DNA of 64,000 nt, taken from Brockia lithotrophica. GTDB taxonomy: Bacteria > Bacillota > Bacilli > Thermicanales > DSM-22653. The stretch's first letter is position 1; every line of letters starts with the position of its first letter. Shown in pieces: positions 8,787 through 18,176 of the stretch. The stretch lies in contig PEBW01000002.1 in the NCBI GenBank assembly GCA_003050565.1, positions 248,001 to 312,000 on the forward strand. The letters are read 5' to 3'. Position numbers and translations under genes: made by a program. The notes below the pieces were generated by a model. It was not told where the DNA came from and searched no databases. It saw nothing but the letters and a program-made list of their open reading frames with translations.

Positions 8787-10904
8787 TTAGTGGGCGAAAA
8801 AGGCGGCGGGTTCGAGGATGAGGGCGATTTGGCCGTCGCCGAGGATCGTCGCGCCGGAAAACGTGGGAATGTGGGCGAGGTAGCTTCCGAGGGGCTTGAG
8901 GACCACTTCCTGTTGTCCGTAAAAGCGGTCGACCACGAGGCCGGCGAATCGCTCGCCGCGGCGGATGACGACGACCAGGCGTTCCCCATCCTCCTTTGGC
9001 GTGTGCGGCGACTCGGAAGACCGCAATCCGAAGTGTGCGGCGAGGTCGACGAGGGGGACGAGGCGATCGCGGACGAGGACGACCGGCTGCCCCCCCACGG
9101 TCCGCACCTCCTCGGGACGTACGCGCAGGCTCTCCACGATGGCTCCCACGGGGATCGCGTACGTCTCCCCTTCGACGCCGACGAGCATCGTCGTGAGGAT
9201 CGAAAGGGTGAGGGGAAGCTGGATGCGGAAGAGCGTACCGCGGCCTTCGCGGGAAAACACGCTCACGCTCCCCCCCAGAGACTCGATCTTGTTCTTCACC
9301 GCGTCGAGGCCGACCCCACGGCCGGAGACGTCGCTTACGTCGTCTTTTGTCGTAAACCCGGGGTAAAAGAGGAACTGGTGGGCCGCCTCGTCGTCTAGCG
9401 CCTCCGCCTCCTCGGGGCGAACGAGTCCCCGCTCCACCGCCTTGCGCAGAACTCTTTCCCGGGAGATTCCGCGGCCGTCGTCTTGCACTTCGATGTACAC
9501 GTGGCTTCCGGAGGGGTAGGCCACGAGCTCGATGCGGCCGACCGGCGGCTTCCCCGCCGCACGCCGCTCTTCGGGGGTCTCAATGCCGTGGTCTACGGCA
9601 TTCCGGAGGAGGTGTACGAGGGGATCGCCGATCTCGTCGATCACCGTGCGGTCGAGCTCCGTCTCCTCCCCTCTGGTTACAAATTCGACCTCCTTCCCCA
9701 ATTCTCTTGCTAAGTCGCGCACCATGCGCGGAAACCGGTGAAAAACCTGCTCGAGGGGGACCATGCGAATGCCCAAAATGAGCATTTGAAGCTCGCCCAT
9801 CACGCGGTACATGTGCTCGACGACCTCTTGGAGCTCCACGTGTCCCGACTCGCGGGCGAGGAGTTCGAGGCGACCGCGGTCGATCACGAGTTCGCTAAAG
9901 AGGTTCATGAGCTTGTCCAGCCGCTCGGCGTCCACGCGCAGGATGCGCCGCTGCGCGAGCTTATCCCGGCCCTCGGCGGAAGCTTCCCGCGCCTTCCGCT
10001 CCGGAGAACTTCCCCGGGGCGTGTCGCCTCCTTCCGGGGGAATAGGCCCGGTTCCGCCGGCCTTGGAGGGACTGCCGCCCTCTCGCGCGGGCGGGTCGCC
10101 TTCGGCTGCCGGCTCCGCATCTCTTTCCGCCGCAGCTACCCTGGACAGGGTCACGGAGGCGACCTCCGAAACGTTGGCCACACTTCGGCGGAGTTCCTCG
10201 GGGGAGGCGGAAGTAGCGACGAGGAGGGAAAAGCCCGTTCCCATCCGCTCTTCCTCGATGTCCTCCACGGGAGGATCCGTGTAGAGCACCTCGCCGTACT
10301 CTTCCGCCGTCCGGTAGACGAGAAAGGCTCGGGCGGCCTTCAAGAGGGCGTCCGGGACGAGCTCGACGTCCAGCCGGTAGACGCCGTACCCTTTGCGGAG
10401 TGCCTCGCGGACGACAACCTGGACGTACGGAGGAAAAGAGGTCGGAGAGACTTCGGGGTAGGTCGGTTCCGAGGACCCTCCTTCGGGAGAAAGCGGGGAT
10501 GCGGCGGGAGGTTCCCCTCCTTCGCGAAGACGGCGCAGGAGGTGGAGGACGTCGGCGTGGGGAACGTCGTCCCTTCCTTCTCGGGCTACGGCGTCGAGCA
10601 TCGCGCCGAGGGTGTCCACGGCGCGGAAGAGGACGTCCACGAGCGCGGGGTCGACCGTCCGCCGACCGACGCGCACGAGGTCGAGGACGTCTTCGAGCTC
10701 GTGGGTGAGCGCGGCGATCGCCTCGAAACCCATCGTCGCGGCCATCCCCTTGAGCGTGTGGGCGGCGCGGAAGAGGTTGGCGACGACCTCGCGGTTTTCG
10801 GGCTCGCGCTCCAGGCGGAGGAGCTCTCCGTTGAGCGTGTCGAGGTTTTCGCGGCTCTCTTCGAGGAAGAGGGCGAGGTACTGGGAAAGGTCAAAGTCGT
10901 CCAT
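8787..10904 (-). CDS. cheA: Chemotaxis histidine kinase CheA
   Basis: CheA autophosphorylates on a histidine under receptor control and passes phosphate to CheY. The 705 residues show, in order: an HPt domain with FRAAHTLKGMAATMGF (His49), a middle region with a ferredoxin-like CheY-binding domain, a Pro/Gly-rich linker near 290-330, a dimerisation helix pair, an ATPase domain (LVHLLRNAVDHGIE, DDGRGIS, FTTKDDVSDVSGRGVGLDAV), and a CheW-like C-terminal domain. The open frame extends upstream, but the ATG at 10904 has AAGGAGGGG ahead and gives the normal length. It overlaps flhF by 14 bases with no cheB or flhG between them. Confidence 0.97.
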   Translation of the reverse strand: MDDFDLSQYLALFLEESRENLDTLNGELLRLEREPENREVVANLFRAAHTLKGMAATMGFEAIAALTHELEDVLDLVRVGRRTVDPALVDVLFRAVDTLGAMLDAVAREGRDDVPHADVLHLLRRLREGGEPPAASPLSPEGGSSEPTYPEVSPTSFPPYVQVVVREALRKGYGVYRLDVELVPDALLKAARAFLVYRTAEEYGEVLYTDPPVEDIEEERMGTGFSLLVATSASPEELRRSVANVSEVASVTLSRVAAAERDAEPAAEGDPPAREGGSPSKAGGTGPIPPEGGDTPRGSSPERKAREASAEGRDKLAQRRILRVDAERLDKLMNLFSELVIDRGRLELLARESGHVELQEVVEHMYRVMGELQMLILGIRMVPLEQVFHRFPRMVRDLARELGKEVEFVTRGEETELDRTVIDEIGDPLVHLLRNAVDHGIETPEERRAAGKPPVGRIELVAYPSGSHVYIEVQDDGRGISRERVLRKAVERGLVRPEEAEALDDEAAHQFLFYPGFTTKDDVSDVSGRGVGLDAVKNKIESLGGSVSVFSREGRGTLFRIQLPLTLSILTTMLVGVEGETYAIPVGAIVESLRVRPEEVRTVGGQPVVLVRDRLVPLVDLAAHFGLRSSESPHTPKEDGERLVVVIRRGERFAGLVVDRFYGQQEVVLKPLGSYLAHIPTFSGATILGDGQIALILEPAAFFAH

Positions 10905-12165
10905 GGGAATCCCCTCCTTGCTCGGAAGCCCCGAAGGGCGGGGGGCTTCCCTCGCGAAGGAACACGTCCTGGCCCTTGAACCGACCGCAAGCTTCGCGAA
11001 CGGGGCCCGGAGTGAGGAAGAGCTCGAAGAGGAGGTCGGGCGATGCGCGGGCGAGGTCGAAGGGGACGCTCTGCCCGCAGGCGAGGAAGGCGAGGGGGAG
11101 ACGACCGCGGAGGACGAGGTCGAGGACGTGGCCCGGCGTGCGCGTCTCGTCGACCTTGGTGAGGACCAAACCGTCGGGTGCGTAATCGGCAAAGCGGGAA
11201 AAGAGCGCTTCGAGGTCGGAGGGCATCTGGGTGGCGGACACGACGAGGAAGGCGTACACCACGCCTCGGGACCGTGCGGGGGCGAGGAGCTCCATGGTTC
11301 GGCCCGGATCTTCTTCGAAGTAGTTCCGGCCCGAGGTGTCGAAAAGGATGAGCTCCCGCTCCCGCCCCCATTCCCCCAAGACGCGCTCCACTTCCTCCGG
11401 AGTGCGGACGACGGCCATGGGCGCGCCGAGGATCCCCGCGTACTTGCCGAGCTGCTCGACCGCCGCCATGCGGTACGTATCCGCGGTGAGGAGGGCGACG
11501 CGCATTCCCCGCAGGACGGCTTGACCTGCGAGCTTCGCGAGCGTCGTCGTCTTCCCCACCCCCGTCGGCCCGACGAAGGCAAACACGGTAGGTCGATCCC
11601 GAACGCGCCCCCGCCACACCGCCGGAGCAAAGCGAGCGCGAAACGCCCGAAGGAGCTTCTCCCGGGGTTCGCCGTCTTCCTCCCGATAGGCTTCGTAGAG
11701 GGTGGCGAGAAGGGCTTCGCCCACGCCGCGAGCGCGCAAGCGATCGGCCCACACCGCAAAATCTTCGGGGTACTCCGGTGGTGCCTTTTCTGCCAGCCGT
11801 TCCACGAAGCGTCGAAGGTCCTCGAGCTCCCGAAGCACGTCGCCGGAGGGCGAGGCTGCGGCTTCCCCTTTTGCCGTGCCGAACCCGCCTCCGCCGACAC
11901 GCACGCCGGGTTCCGAAGTTCCGGCAAAGGTGCGAAGCTTTCCCGAAGGCGCAACCCTTTCCCCGGGAGTGCCTTCCCCGTCGAATCCGTCGGGAACGTA
12001 GAGGAGAAGTTCGATCTCCCCCTCCCTCCGCCAGGGAAGCAGGCGACTCCACGGGGACGCGCTTCTCCGGCGGCTTTCCAAAAGAAAGGCGCGGTCGCCG
12101 TATACGGCGCGGGCCCGGGCCATGGCTTCCTCGACGTTCTTTCCTACGATCTTGCGAACGGGCAC
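10891..12165 (-). CDS. flhF: Flagellar SRP-like GTPase FlhF
   Basis: FlhF is the third SRP-type GTPase, next to Ffh and FtsY, and helps to place and start basal body assembly at the membrane. The 424-residue protein has an N-terminal basic region, a variable linker (about 60-110), an N domain, and a G domain with [10 protein letters not shown] (199-208), DTYRMAA, DTSGRN and TKVDE. It starts with GTG at 12165. The usual partner gene flhG, a MinD-like ATPase that stimulates FlhF, does not follow; the next gene is cheA with a 14-base overlap. Confidence 0.96.
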   Translation of the reverse strand: MPVRKIVGKNVEEAMARARAVYGDRAFLLESRRRSASPWSRLLPWRREGEIELLLYVPDGFDGEGTPGERVAPSGKLRTFAGTSEPGVRVGGGGFGTAKGEAAASPSGDVLRELEDLRRFVERLAEKAPPEYPEDFAVWADRLRARGVGEALLATLYEAYREEDGEPREKLLRAFRARFAPAVWRGRVRDRPTVFAFVGPTGVGKTTTLAKLAGQAVLRGMRVALLTADTYRMAAVEQLGKYAGILGAPMAVVRTPEEVERVLGEWGRERELILFDTSGRNYFEEDPGRTMELLAPARSRGVVYAFLVVSATQMPSDLEALFSRFADYAPDGLVLTKVDETRTPGHVLDLVLRGRLPLAFLACGQSVPFDLARASPDLLFELFLTPGPVREACGRFKGQDVFLREGSPPPFGASEQGGDSHGRL

Positions 12166-12213
12166 GGAACCAACCCCCTTTTCGTTCCGCGAGGTTCGGG
12201 CTTCCCCTGGGTC

Positions 12214-14259
12214 CTACAACGTGATCACGCTCAACCCTTCGACGCGCACGTTTGGGAGAAGTTCGGCGTACGAGAGAACCGGGAGGTCGGGAAAGACGCG
12301 CTCCACGAGCTCCCGTACGGCCCGACGCACGGCCGGGGACGTAAGGAGAACCGGACGAACGCCGAGCGCCTCGCTTCGCCGGAGGGCGTCGCCTAGGGAG
12401 CGGTAGAGGCGTTCCACGTCTTCCGGAGCGAGGAGGAGTGCCGGCGAGCCGTCGCGCGCGCGCAGCGCCCCGAGAAGGCGTTCTTCCGCGTCGGCGGCAA
12501 AGTGGATCACCTTGAGTTCCCCGTCCGGCGCGTAGCGCTCCGTGATCACGCGGGCGAGCGCCTGACGCACGTGCTCCGTGAGCTCGTCGGGGTTTTTCGT
12601 CCGCGGCGCATACTCCGCGAGCACTTCGAGCACGGTGACGAGGTTGCGGATGGGGATGCCCTCCCTGAGCAGGTTGCGCAAGACCTTTTGCACTTCCGTG
12701 AGGGTGAGGGTGCCCGGGACGAGGTCCTGGACGAGCGTGGGATGGGTCTTCTTCACGTGGTCGAGGAGGGCGCGCGTCTCTTCGCGGCCGAGAAGCTCGT
12801 GGGCGTGGCGCCGGAGGATCTCCGTGAAGTGCGTGGCGAGGACCGTCGAAGCGTCCACCACGGTGTACCCCCGGTCTTCCGCCAGGGAGCGCACGCCGGG
12901 AGGAATCCACGCCGCCGGAAGCCCAAACGTCGGATCCCTCGATGCGAGCCCCCCCAGTTCCCGCGCTTCCGCTTCGCCGACGCCTACGGCGAGGAGGCGG
13001 TCGGGGTACACCTCCCCTTCTCCCACGCGCCCGCCGTGGATTTTCACGACGTAGCGGTTTTGCGGGAGGGCGAGGTTGTCCCGCACGCGCACCGTGGGGA
13101 CGACGAATCCGAGCTCAAGGGCCAGCTGGCGGCGAATGAGGAGGATCCGCTCGAGAAAATCGCCGCCGTGCTTCGGATCCACCAGGGGCACGAGCCCGTA
13201 GCCGAATTCGAACTCCACGGGGTCGTACGTGAGCACCTCGAGCGTCCCCTCGGGCGTCCAAAGCGCACGTTCCTGCCGCTCCTCGGCCTCCTGCGGCGCG
13301 ACCTCTTTCTGCGCCTGGCGTTCCATGCGCCGGGCAACGGCAAAGAAGAGGAGGGCAAGGGCCGCGGGGAGAAAGAGGGGGATCGGCGTAAAGACGCCTA
13401 GGGCGAGGAGGACGAGGGCCACGAGGTAGAAGTTTCGCGGAAAGGCGGAAAACTCGCGGGCGAGAACCGCGTCGAGGCGCGCGTCCCCCGCGGAACGGGT
13501 GAGGAGGATCCCCGTGGCGGCGGAGACGAAAAGCGCGGGAATCTGCTGGACGAGGCCCTCCCCGACGGAGAGGACGGTGTAGATGTGAAGGGATTCCTGA
13601 AAGGACTTCCCGTGGACGAGCATGCCGATGAGGAAACCGCCCAGGATGTTGATGAAGAGGATCACGAGGGCGGCGATGGCCTCCCCGCGCACGAACTTGC
13701 TCGCCCCGTCCATCGCCCCGTAAAAGTCGGCTTCGCGCTGGAGCTCCCGCCTCCGCCGCCGCACCTCCTCCTCCCCGATGAGGCCGGAGGAGAGGTCGGC
13801 GTCGATGCTCATCTGCTTTCCGGGTAGGGCGTCGAGCGTGAAGCGGGCGGCGACCTCCGCGACGCGTTCGGCGCCCTTCGTGATCACGAGGTACTGCACG
13901 AGGACGAGGATGAGGAAGACGATGAACCCCACGACCGGCTCGCCGCCGACGACGAAGTCGCCGAAGGTGTGGATCACCGTACCGCCGTTCATGCGAGCGA
14001 GGATGGAACGCGTGGTGGCGATGTTCACGGCGAGGCGGAAGAGGGTGGCGAGGAGGAGGACGGTGGGAAAGGAGCTGAATAAGAGCGGCCGTTCCACCTG
14101 CATCGCGACGAGGAGGACGGTGATCGCCAGGGAAAAGTTGAGGAGGACGAGCACGTCGAGCACCGGCGGCGGCACGGGGACGACCATGAGGAGCACGGCA
14201 CCAAGCACGGCGAGGTAAAACCCGACGCCGCGGAGTTCGGCAAACACCACGGCGGTCAC
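12214..14259 (-). CDS. flhA: Flagellar export gate protein FlhA
   Basis: FlhA forms the nonameric ring of the flagellar type III export gate, which uses the proton motive force and receives substrate-chaperone complexes. The 681 residues contain about eight membrane spans in the N-terminal half, including the family signature around FRLAVNIATTRSIL and GAMDGASKFVRGEAIA. A large cytoplasmic domain with subdomains ending in VITL follows. The GTG start overlaps the flhB stop as GTGA. The length matches B. subtilis FlhA. Confidence 0.97.
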   Translation of the reverse strand: MTAVVFAELRGVGFYLAVLGAVLLMVVPVPPPVLDVLVLLNFSLAITVLLVAMQVERPLLFSSFPTVLLLATLFRLAVNIATTRSILARMNGGTVIHTFGDFVVGGEPVVGFIVFLILVLVQYLVITKGAERVAEVAARFTLDALPGKQMSIDADLSSGLIGEEEVRRRRRELQREADFYGAMDGASKFVRGEAIAALVILFINILGGFLIGMLVHGKSFQESLHIYTVLSVGEGLVQQIPALFVSAATGILLTRSAGDARLDAVLAREFSAFPRNFYLVALVLLALGVFTPIPLFLPAALALLFFAVARRMERQAQKEVAPQEAEERQERALWTPEGTLEVLTYDPVEFEFGYGLVPLVDPKHGGDFLERILLIRRQLALELGFVVPTVRVRDNLALPQNRYVVKIHGGRVGEGEVYPDRLLAVGVGEAEARELGGLASRDPTFGLPAAWIPPGVRSLAEDRGYTVVDASTVLATHFTEILRRHAHELLGREETRALLDHVKKTHPTLVQDLVPGTLTLTEVQKVLRNLLREGIPIRNLVTVLEVLAEYAPRTKNPDELTEHVRQALARVITERYAPDGELKVIHFAADAEERLLGALRARDGSPALLLAPEDVERLYRSLGDALRRSEALGVRPVLLTSPAVRRAVRELVERVFPDLPVLSYAELLPNVRVEGLSVITL

Positions 14260-15368
14260 CCCCTCTCCCCTACGTTTCGCCCGCGAATCCGATAGGCGTA
14301 GGCGAGGACTTCGGCAACGGCCCGATAAAGGTCGGGGGGGATTTGCGCACCCAGGGGGACGCGGTCGTACAGAAGGCGGGCGAGCGGAGGACGTTCGACG
14401 AGGGGGACCCCGTGCTCTTCCGCGACTTCTCGAATCCGCAGGGCCACGACGCCCTTCCCCTTGGCTACGACCGTGGGGGCCTGCATCGCCTGCGCTTCGT
14501 ACCGCAGCGCGACGGCCACGTGGGTGGGGTTGGTCACGACGACGTCCGCCTTGGGAACGGCGTGGATCATCCGGCTTCGGGCGAGGGATCGCATCCGTTC
14601 GCGCTGACGGCTCCGGAGCAAGGGGTCGCCTTCGGTCTTCCGCAGCTCTTCCTTGAGCTCCGTGCGCGACATGCGCAGCCCCCGCTCGTGTTCGAAGCGC
14701 TGGTAGGCAAAGTCCAAGAGTGCGAGGGCGAGGAAAAGACCTCCGACGGACCAGAGGAGGCGAAAGGAGGCCCCGGTAAGTTCCGCCGTCGCCGTCTCCA
14801 CGTCCGGGGGAACCCGCACGTCCTGCAAAAGCCCCCGAAAGAGGAAGACGGCGAGGGCCACCGCCCCGGCGGATTTCAAGAGGGCAAAGGCGAGGTAGAC
14901 GAGGGAGCGGAGGGAAAAGATGCGTCGAAGCCCCTGCACGGGGTTTATGCGTCCCAAGTCGAACCCGACGGCCTCCGAAGAGAGGACAAAGCCGGTTTGG
15001 GCGGCGGACGCCAAGATCCCGAAGGCGAAGAGGGCGAGGAGAAAGCTGCCGCCCAAAAGACCTACGGGAAGGGCGAGCTCCGCGATTCGGCGGAGCCCCT
15101 CCGCCAGCGTATCGCCCGGCGAAAGGGCGAGCCCGCGGCGAAAGAGGGCGGCGAGCGCGGCGGCGAGCGGACGCTGGCCCGCGGAGATGAGAAAGACGGC
15201 GAAGAGGAGGCTCAGCGCCACCGTGAGGTCGTGGCTTCGCGCCACCTGCCCCTTCCGGCGGGCTTCCTCCCGCCGTCGCGGCGTGGGCGGCTCGGTCTTC
15301 TCTTCCGCGAAAAACCGGAGATCTACGGGGTAGGGAAAGCGGACCTTCGACTCACCCGCGCCGCGCAT
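14256..15368 (-). CDS. flhB: Flagellar export switch protein FlhB
   Basis: FlhB controls the change of export from rod/hook to filament substrates. The 370-residue protein has a charged N-terminus (EEKTEPPTPRRREEARRKGQ), four membrane segments, and a cytoplasmic domain with the self-cleavage site NPTH at residues 280-283. In relatives, cleavage occurs between Asn and Pro. The interplay with the hook-length ruler FliK (also in this operon) is established for the family. Confidence 0.97.
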   Translation of the reverse strand: MRGAGESKVRFPYPVDLRFFAEEKTEPPTPRRREEARRKGQVARSHDLTVALSLLFAVFLISAGQRPLAAALAALFRRGLALSPGDTLAEGLRRIAELALPVGLLGGSFLLALFAFGILASAAQTGFVLSSEAVGFDLGRINPVQGLRRIFSLRSLVYLAFALLKSAGAVALAVFLFRGLLQDVRVPPDVETATAELTGASFRLLWSVGGLFLALALLDFAYQRFEHERGLRMSRTELKEELRKTEGDPLLRSRQRERMRSLARSRMIHAVPKADVVVTNPTHVAVALRYEAQAMQAPTVVAKGKGVVALRIREVAEEHGVPLVERPPLARLLYDRVPLGAQIPPDLYRAVAEVLAYAYRIRGRNVGERG

Positions 15369-15407
15369 CGCCCATCACCTCCCCGTGTGCGGCCGCACAA
15401 CCGACCC

Positions 15408-16199
15408 TTATCCCCCGGCCAGGCGTGCCAAAACGAGCATCTCTTCCACGAACCGGTCGGCGATGCGGAAGAAAGCAAACGCGAGAACCCCCGCAAACGG
15501 CACGAGGAGGAAGTTCCCCGCGAGGAGCTTGAGAGGCAGCCCGTGGACGAAGAGGTTGAGCTGCGGCACCGCCCGGGCGAGGAGCGCCGCCGTGAGGTCG
15601 ATAAAGAAGAGGAGCACGAGGAAGGGGAACGTGAGGAGGACTGCCCCAACCACCGCCTCCCCCGCCAAAGACACGAGATGCCGCGTCCCCGCAGCAAGCG
15701 CAAGATCCGCTCCGGGCGGCAGCGCGTCGAACGTGAGGAAAAGCCCGCGGATCACCGTGCGGTGCGCCCCGGAGGCGAAGAAGAGCGCCGCCGTGTACAG
15801 GGCAACGGCGTGCCCGAGGACGGAGACGCTCGCCCCGCTCTGGGGGTCGAAGACGTTCGCGATGGCCAAACCCATCTCGAAATCGAGGAGGTTTCCCGCC
15901 GTCTGCAGGAGGGAAAAGAGGAAGAGGAGGGAAGTCGCGAGAAAGAGGCCGAACGCGAGCTCGCGGAGGAAGGAAAGGACAAACGCCGAGAGGCCACCTT
16001 CGAGGATGCGGGCGGTGACTTCCGGCGGCAAGGATTCCGGCGCGGCCACGAGGAAGGCGAGACCCAGGGCAAGGAGTGCCCGCACCTGCACGGGAAAGGC
16101 CGGAAGGGAAAAAGGGGGAACGAAGAGGAAGAGCGGGAGAATGCGCGCCGAGGCGAGGAGCCCTCCCACCACCCACGCCGTCCACGGATCCACGTACAT
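15408..16199 (-). CDS. fliR: Flagellar export gate protein FliR
   Basis: FliR joins FliP and FliQ in the export-gate core inside the MS ring. The 263-residue protein is strongly hydrophobic with about six membrane segments. It shows the typical PPFSLPAFPVQVRALLALG region and the conserved NVFDPQSGASVSVLG. It lies 6 bases after fliQ and 39 bases before flhB, in the standard fliP-fliQ-fliR-flhB-flhA order. Confidence 0.95.
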   Translation of the reverse strand: MYVDPWTAWVVGGLLASARILPLFLFVPPFSLPAFPVQVRALLALGLAFLVAAPESLPPEVTARILEGGLSAFVLSFLRELAFGLFLATSLLFLFSLLQTAGNLLDFEMGLAIANVFDPQSGASVSVLGHAVALYTAALFFASGAHRTVIRGLFLTFDALPPGADLALAAGTRHLVSLAGEAVVGAVLLTFPFLVLLFFIDLTAALLARAVPQLNLFVHGLPLKLLAGNFLLVPFAGVLAFAFFRIADRFVEEMLVLARLAGG

Positions 16200-16205
16200 C
16201 CCCCC

Positions 16206-16475
16206 CTACCCGCCCAGGTTCCCCGCAAGGGCAAGCAATCGGTACGTGAGTTCGACGAGGACACCCAGCATCCACTTTCCGAGGAGTCCTATGACGAAAA
16301 ACATGGCGAAGAGCTTCGGCACGAAGACCAGCGTCTGCTCCTGGATCTGCGTCGCGGCCTGGAGGATGCCGAAGAGGACCCCTACGGCGAGCCCCGCCCC
16401 GAGGATCGGGGTGAGGAGGAGAAAGAGCGTCCCCAAGACCTCGCGGAAGACGTACTGCACCGTTTCCGGCGTCAC
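16206..16475 (-). CDS. fliQ: Flagellar export gate protein FliQ
   Basis: FliQ is a small two-span membrane protein of the export-gate core. The key stretch ILQAATQIQEQTLVFVPKL is nearly invariant in the family. Two in-frame ATG codons lie upstream, but the GTG at 16475 has GGAGG seven bases ahead. It gives an 89-residue protein starting MTPETVQYV, the same length as B. subtilis FliQ. Confidence 0.93.
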   Translation of the reverse strand: MTPETVQYVFREVLGTLFLLLTPILGAGLAVGVLFGILQAATQIQEQTLVFVPKLFAMFFVIGLLGKWMLGVLVELTYRLLALAGNLGG

Positions 16476-16509
16476 GCACATCCCTCCCATCGTCTCCCGA
16501 AGAGACGCC

Positions 16510-17172
16510 TCAGCCGCCGAAACTTCGAAGGAGCGTGGCGACGACGAGATTCCACCCGTCTACGGCGAGAAAGAGGAGGAGTTTGAGCGGAAGCGAGATC
16601 ATCACGGGCGGGAGCATGAGCATGCCCATACCCATGAGGACGCTGGCCACGAGGAGGTCGATGAGGAGAAAGGGGAGATACAGGAGAAAGCCCATTTGAA
16701 AGGCGGTGGTGAGTTCGCTCAGGACGTACGCGGGGAGAAGGGCGGAAAAGGGGACTTCGTCCAACGAGCGGACGGCGGTGATCCCCCGCCGTTCGAGGAA
16801 TAGGGCGAGGTCCTTTTGCCGCGTGCTCTTGGCCATGAATTCCTTGAGCGGTTTTTCCGCCGCCCGGATCGCCTCTTCCGTCGTGATCCGCCCCTCTACG
16901 TAGGGGACGTAGGCCGCCCGGTACACTTCCTGCGCCGTAGGTTCCATGATGAAGACGGTGAGGAGGAGGGCCAGGCCGATGAGCACCTGGTTGGGCGGAA
17001 CCTGCTGCGTCGCCAAGGCGTTGCGGAGGAGGGCAAAGACGACGACGATGCGCGTGAAGCTCGTCATGAGGACGACGATTGCCGGGGCGAGGGAAAGGAC
17101 GGTGATGAGGAGGAGAAACTGGACGGCCGTAGGGGCCGTTTCCGGACGGAGGAGATCCGGCAGGATCGGCAC
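16510..17172 (-). CDS. fliP: Flagellar export gate protein FliP
   Basis: FliP forms the central ring of the export gate. The 220 residues contain four membrane segments and both family signatures: LAPAIVVLMTSFTRIVVVFA near residue 28 and the C-terminal FLLIDLLVASVLMGMGMLML. Translation starts with GTG two bases after the fliO stop. No cleavable signal peptide is obvious before the first conserved span. Confidence 0.96.
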   Translation of the reverse strand: MPILPDLLRPETAPTAVQFLLLITVLSLAPAIVVLMTSFTRIVVVFALLRNALATQQVPPNQVLIGLALLLTVFIMEPTAQEVYRAAYVPYVEGRITTEEAIRAAEKPLKEFMAKSTRQKDLALFLERRGITAVRSLDEVPFSALLPAYVLSELTTAFQMGFLLYLPFLLIDLLVASVLMGMGMLMLPPVMISLPLKLLLFLAVDGWNLVVATLLRSFGG

Positions 17173-17174
17173 CC

Positions 17175-17777
17175 CTAATCCCCCCTTCGGAAGAGATCGC
17201 GGAGGCGGCGCTCTTCCTCCGTCACGACAGGGGATCCGTCCTCTCCGGTGCCTCCGCGCCCATTCCCGGCGGGAAGGGACGCGTCCGTTTCGGGTGCGGA
17301 TTTCTCCGCGGCGCCGGCGAACAGGGGGAAGAACCGCCCTCCCAAAGGTGGAGGGGAAAGCCCGTCCTGCGGAGGAGTTGCGTGACCGAACTCCTCGGCC
17401 GCAAGAACCTCGAGGAGGTGCACGTCCTCGCCCACGCCGAGGAGGTAGACAGACCTACCCAGGCGGAGCGCGGCGACGTACTTCCCCGGAGCCAGAGGTA
17501 CGCGGAAGAGGACTTCGGCGCCTTCGGCCGGAAAATTCCCTTTCCTCTGGCGCGCGAGGCGGAGGGCAACCCAGCCGAGGAAGACAAGGAGGAGAAAAAA
17601 CGCGGAAACCCTGAGGAGGACGAGGAAGAGAGGTTCTCCCGTCGCGTCGGGGAGCGGGGGACCACCCGGGTCCGGCGTCCCGCGAAGCCACTCGTCCACC
17701 GTAGGACCGCCGCCCAGAGCGAATACGGGCAAGGAGTTCACCGCCTTTCCGCACAAGGGGGCGCGGCGCCCGGTCAC
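17175..17777 (-). CDS. fliO: Flagellar assembly protein FliO (FliZ family)
   Basis: FliO is a membrane scaffold that helps to assemble the FliP ring. The 200-residue protein has a Gly/Pro-rich N-terminus, one membrane span (about 48-72, LFLVLLRVSAFFLLLVFLGW), a small soluble domain (VPLAPGKYVAALRLGRSVYL), and a disordered charged tail. The GTG start overlaps the cheY stop as GTGA, which supports 17777 over the in-frame GTG at 17741. The family is poorly conserved, so the call rests on topology, the VYLLGVGE core and position. Confidence 0.85.
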   Translation of the reverse strand: MTGRRAPLCGKAVNSLPVFALGGGPTVDEWLRGTPDPGGPPLPDATGEPLFLVLLRVSAFFLLLVFLGWVALRLARQRKGNFPAEGAEVLFRVPLAPGKYVAALRLGRSVYLLGVGEDVHLLEVLAAEEFGHATPPQDGLSPPPLGGRFFPLFAGAAEKSAPETDASLPAGNGRGGTGEDGSPVVTEEERRLRDLFRRGD

Positions 17778-18136
17778 CCGAGGACCTTGCGCACGGCTTC
17801 GAGCACGCGCTCGGCCTGGAACGGCTTCACGATGAAGTCGCGCGCTCCGGACTGGATCGCCTCGATGACCATCGCCTGTTGCCCCATGGCCGATACCATG
17901 ATCACCTTGGCTTCGGGATCGAGGGTGCGGATCTGCTTGAGCGCCGCAATGCCGTCCATTTCCGGCATCGTGATGTCCATCGTGACGAGGTCGGGGCGGA
18001 GCTCGCGGTAAAGGGCCACGGCTTCCACGCCGTTGGCCGCTTCCCCGACGACTTCGTATCCGCCGCGCTTCAAGATGTCCTTGAGCATCATGCGCATGAA
18101 CGCTGCGTCGTCGACGACGAGGATTCGCTTGGACAT
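17774..18136 (-). CDS. cheY: Chemotaxis response regulator CheY
   Basis: CheY carries the signal from CheA to the switch, where it binds FliM and FliY. The 120-residue receiver domain has VVDD (acidic Asp9-Asp10), the phospho-acceptor Asp54 in MDITMPEMDG, Ser82 in MVSAMG, and Lys104 in IVKPF. The ATG at 18136 gives MSKRILVVDDAAFMRMM, the usual CheY beginning. A GTG at 18148 is an alternative, but the nearby AAGGAG site is only one base from it and 13 bases from the ATG, so the exact start is open. Confidence 0.95.
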   Translation of the reverse strand: MSKRILVVDDAAFMRMMLKDILKRGGYEVVGEAANGVEAVALYRELRPDLVTMDITMPEMDGIAALKQIRTLDPEAKVIMVSAMGQQAMVIEAIQSGARDFIVKPFQAERVLEAVRKVLG

Positions 18137-18176
18137 CTGCGGGTCCACGCTCCTTCCGCGAAGCTTCGTCCGGCCG

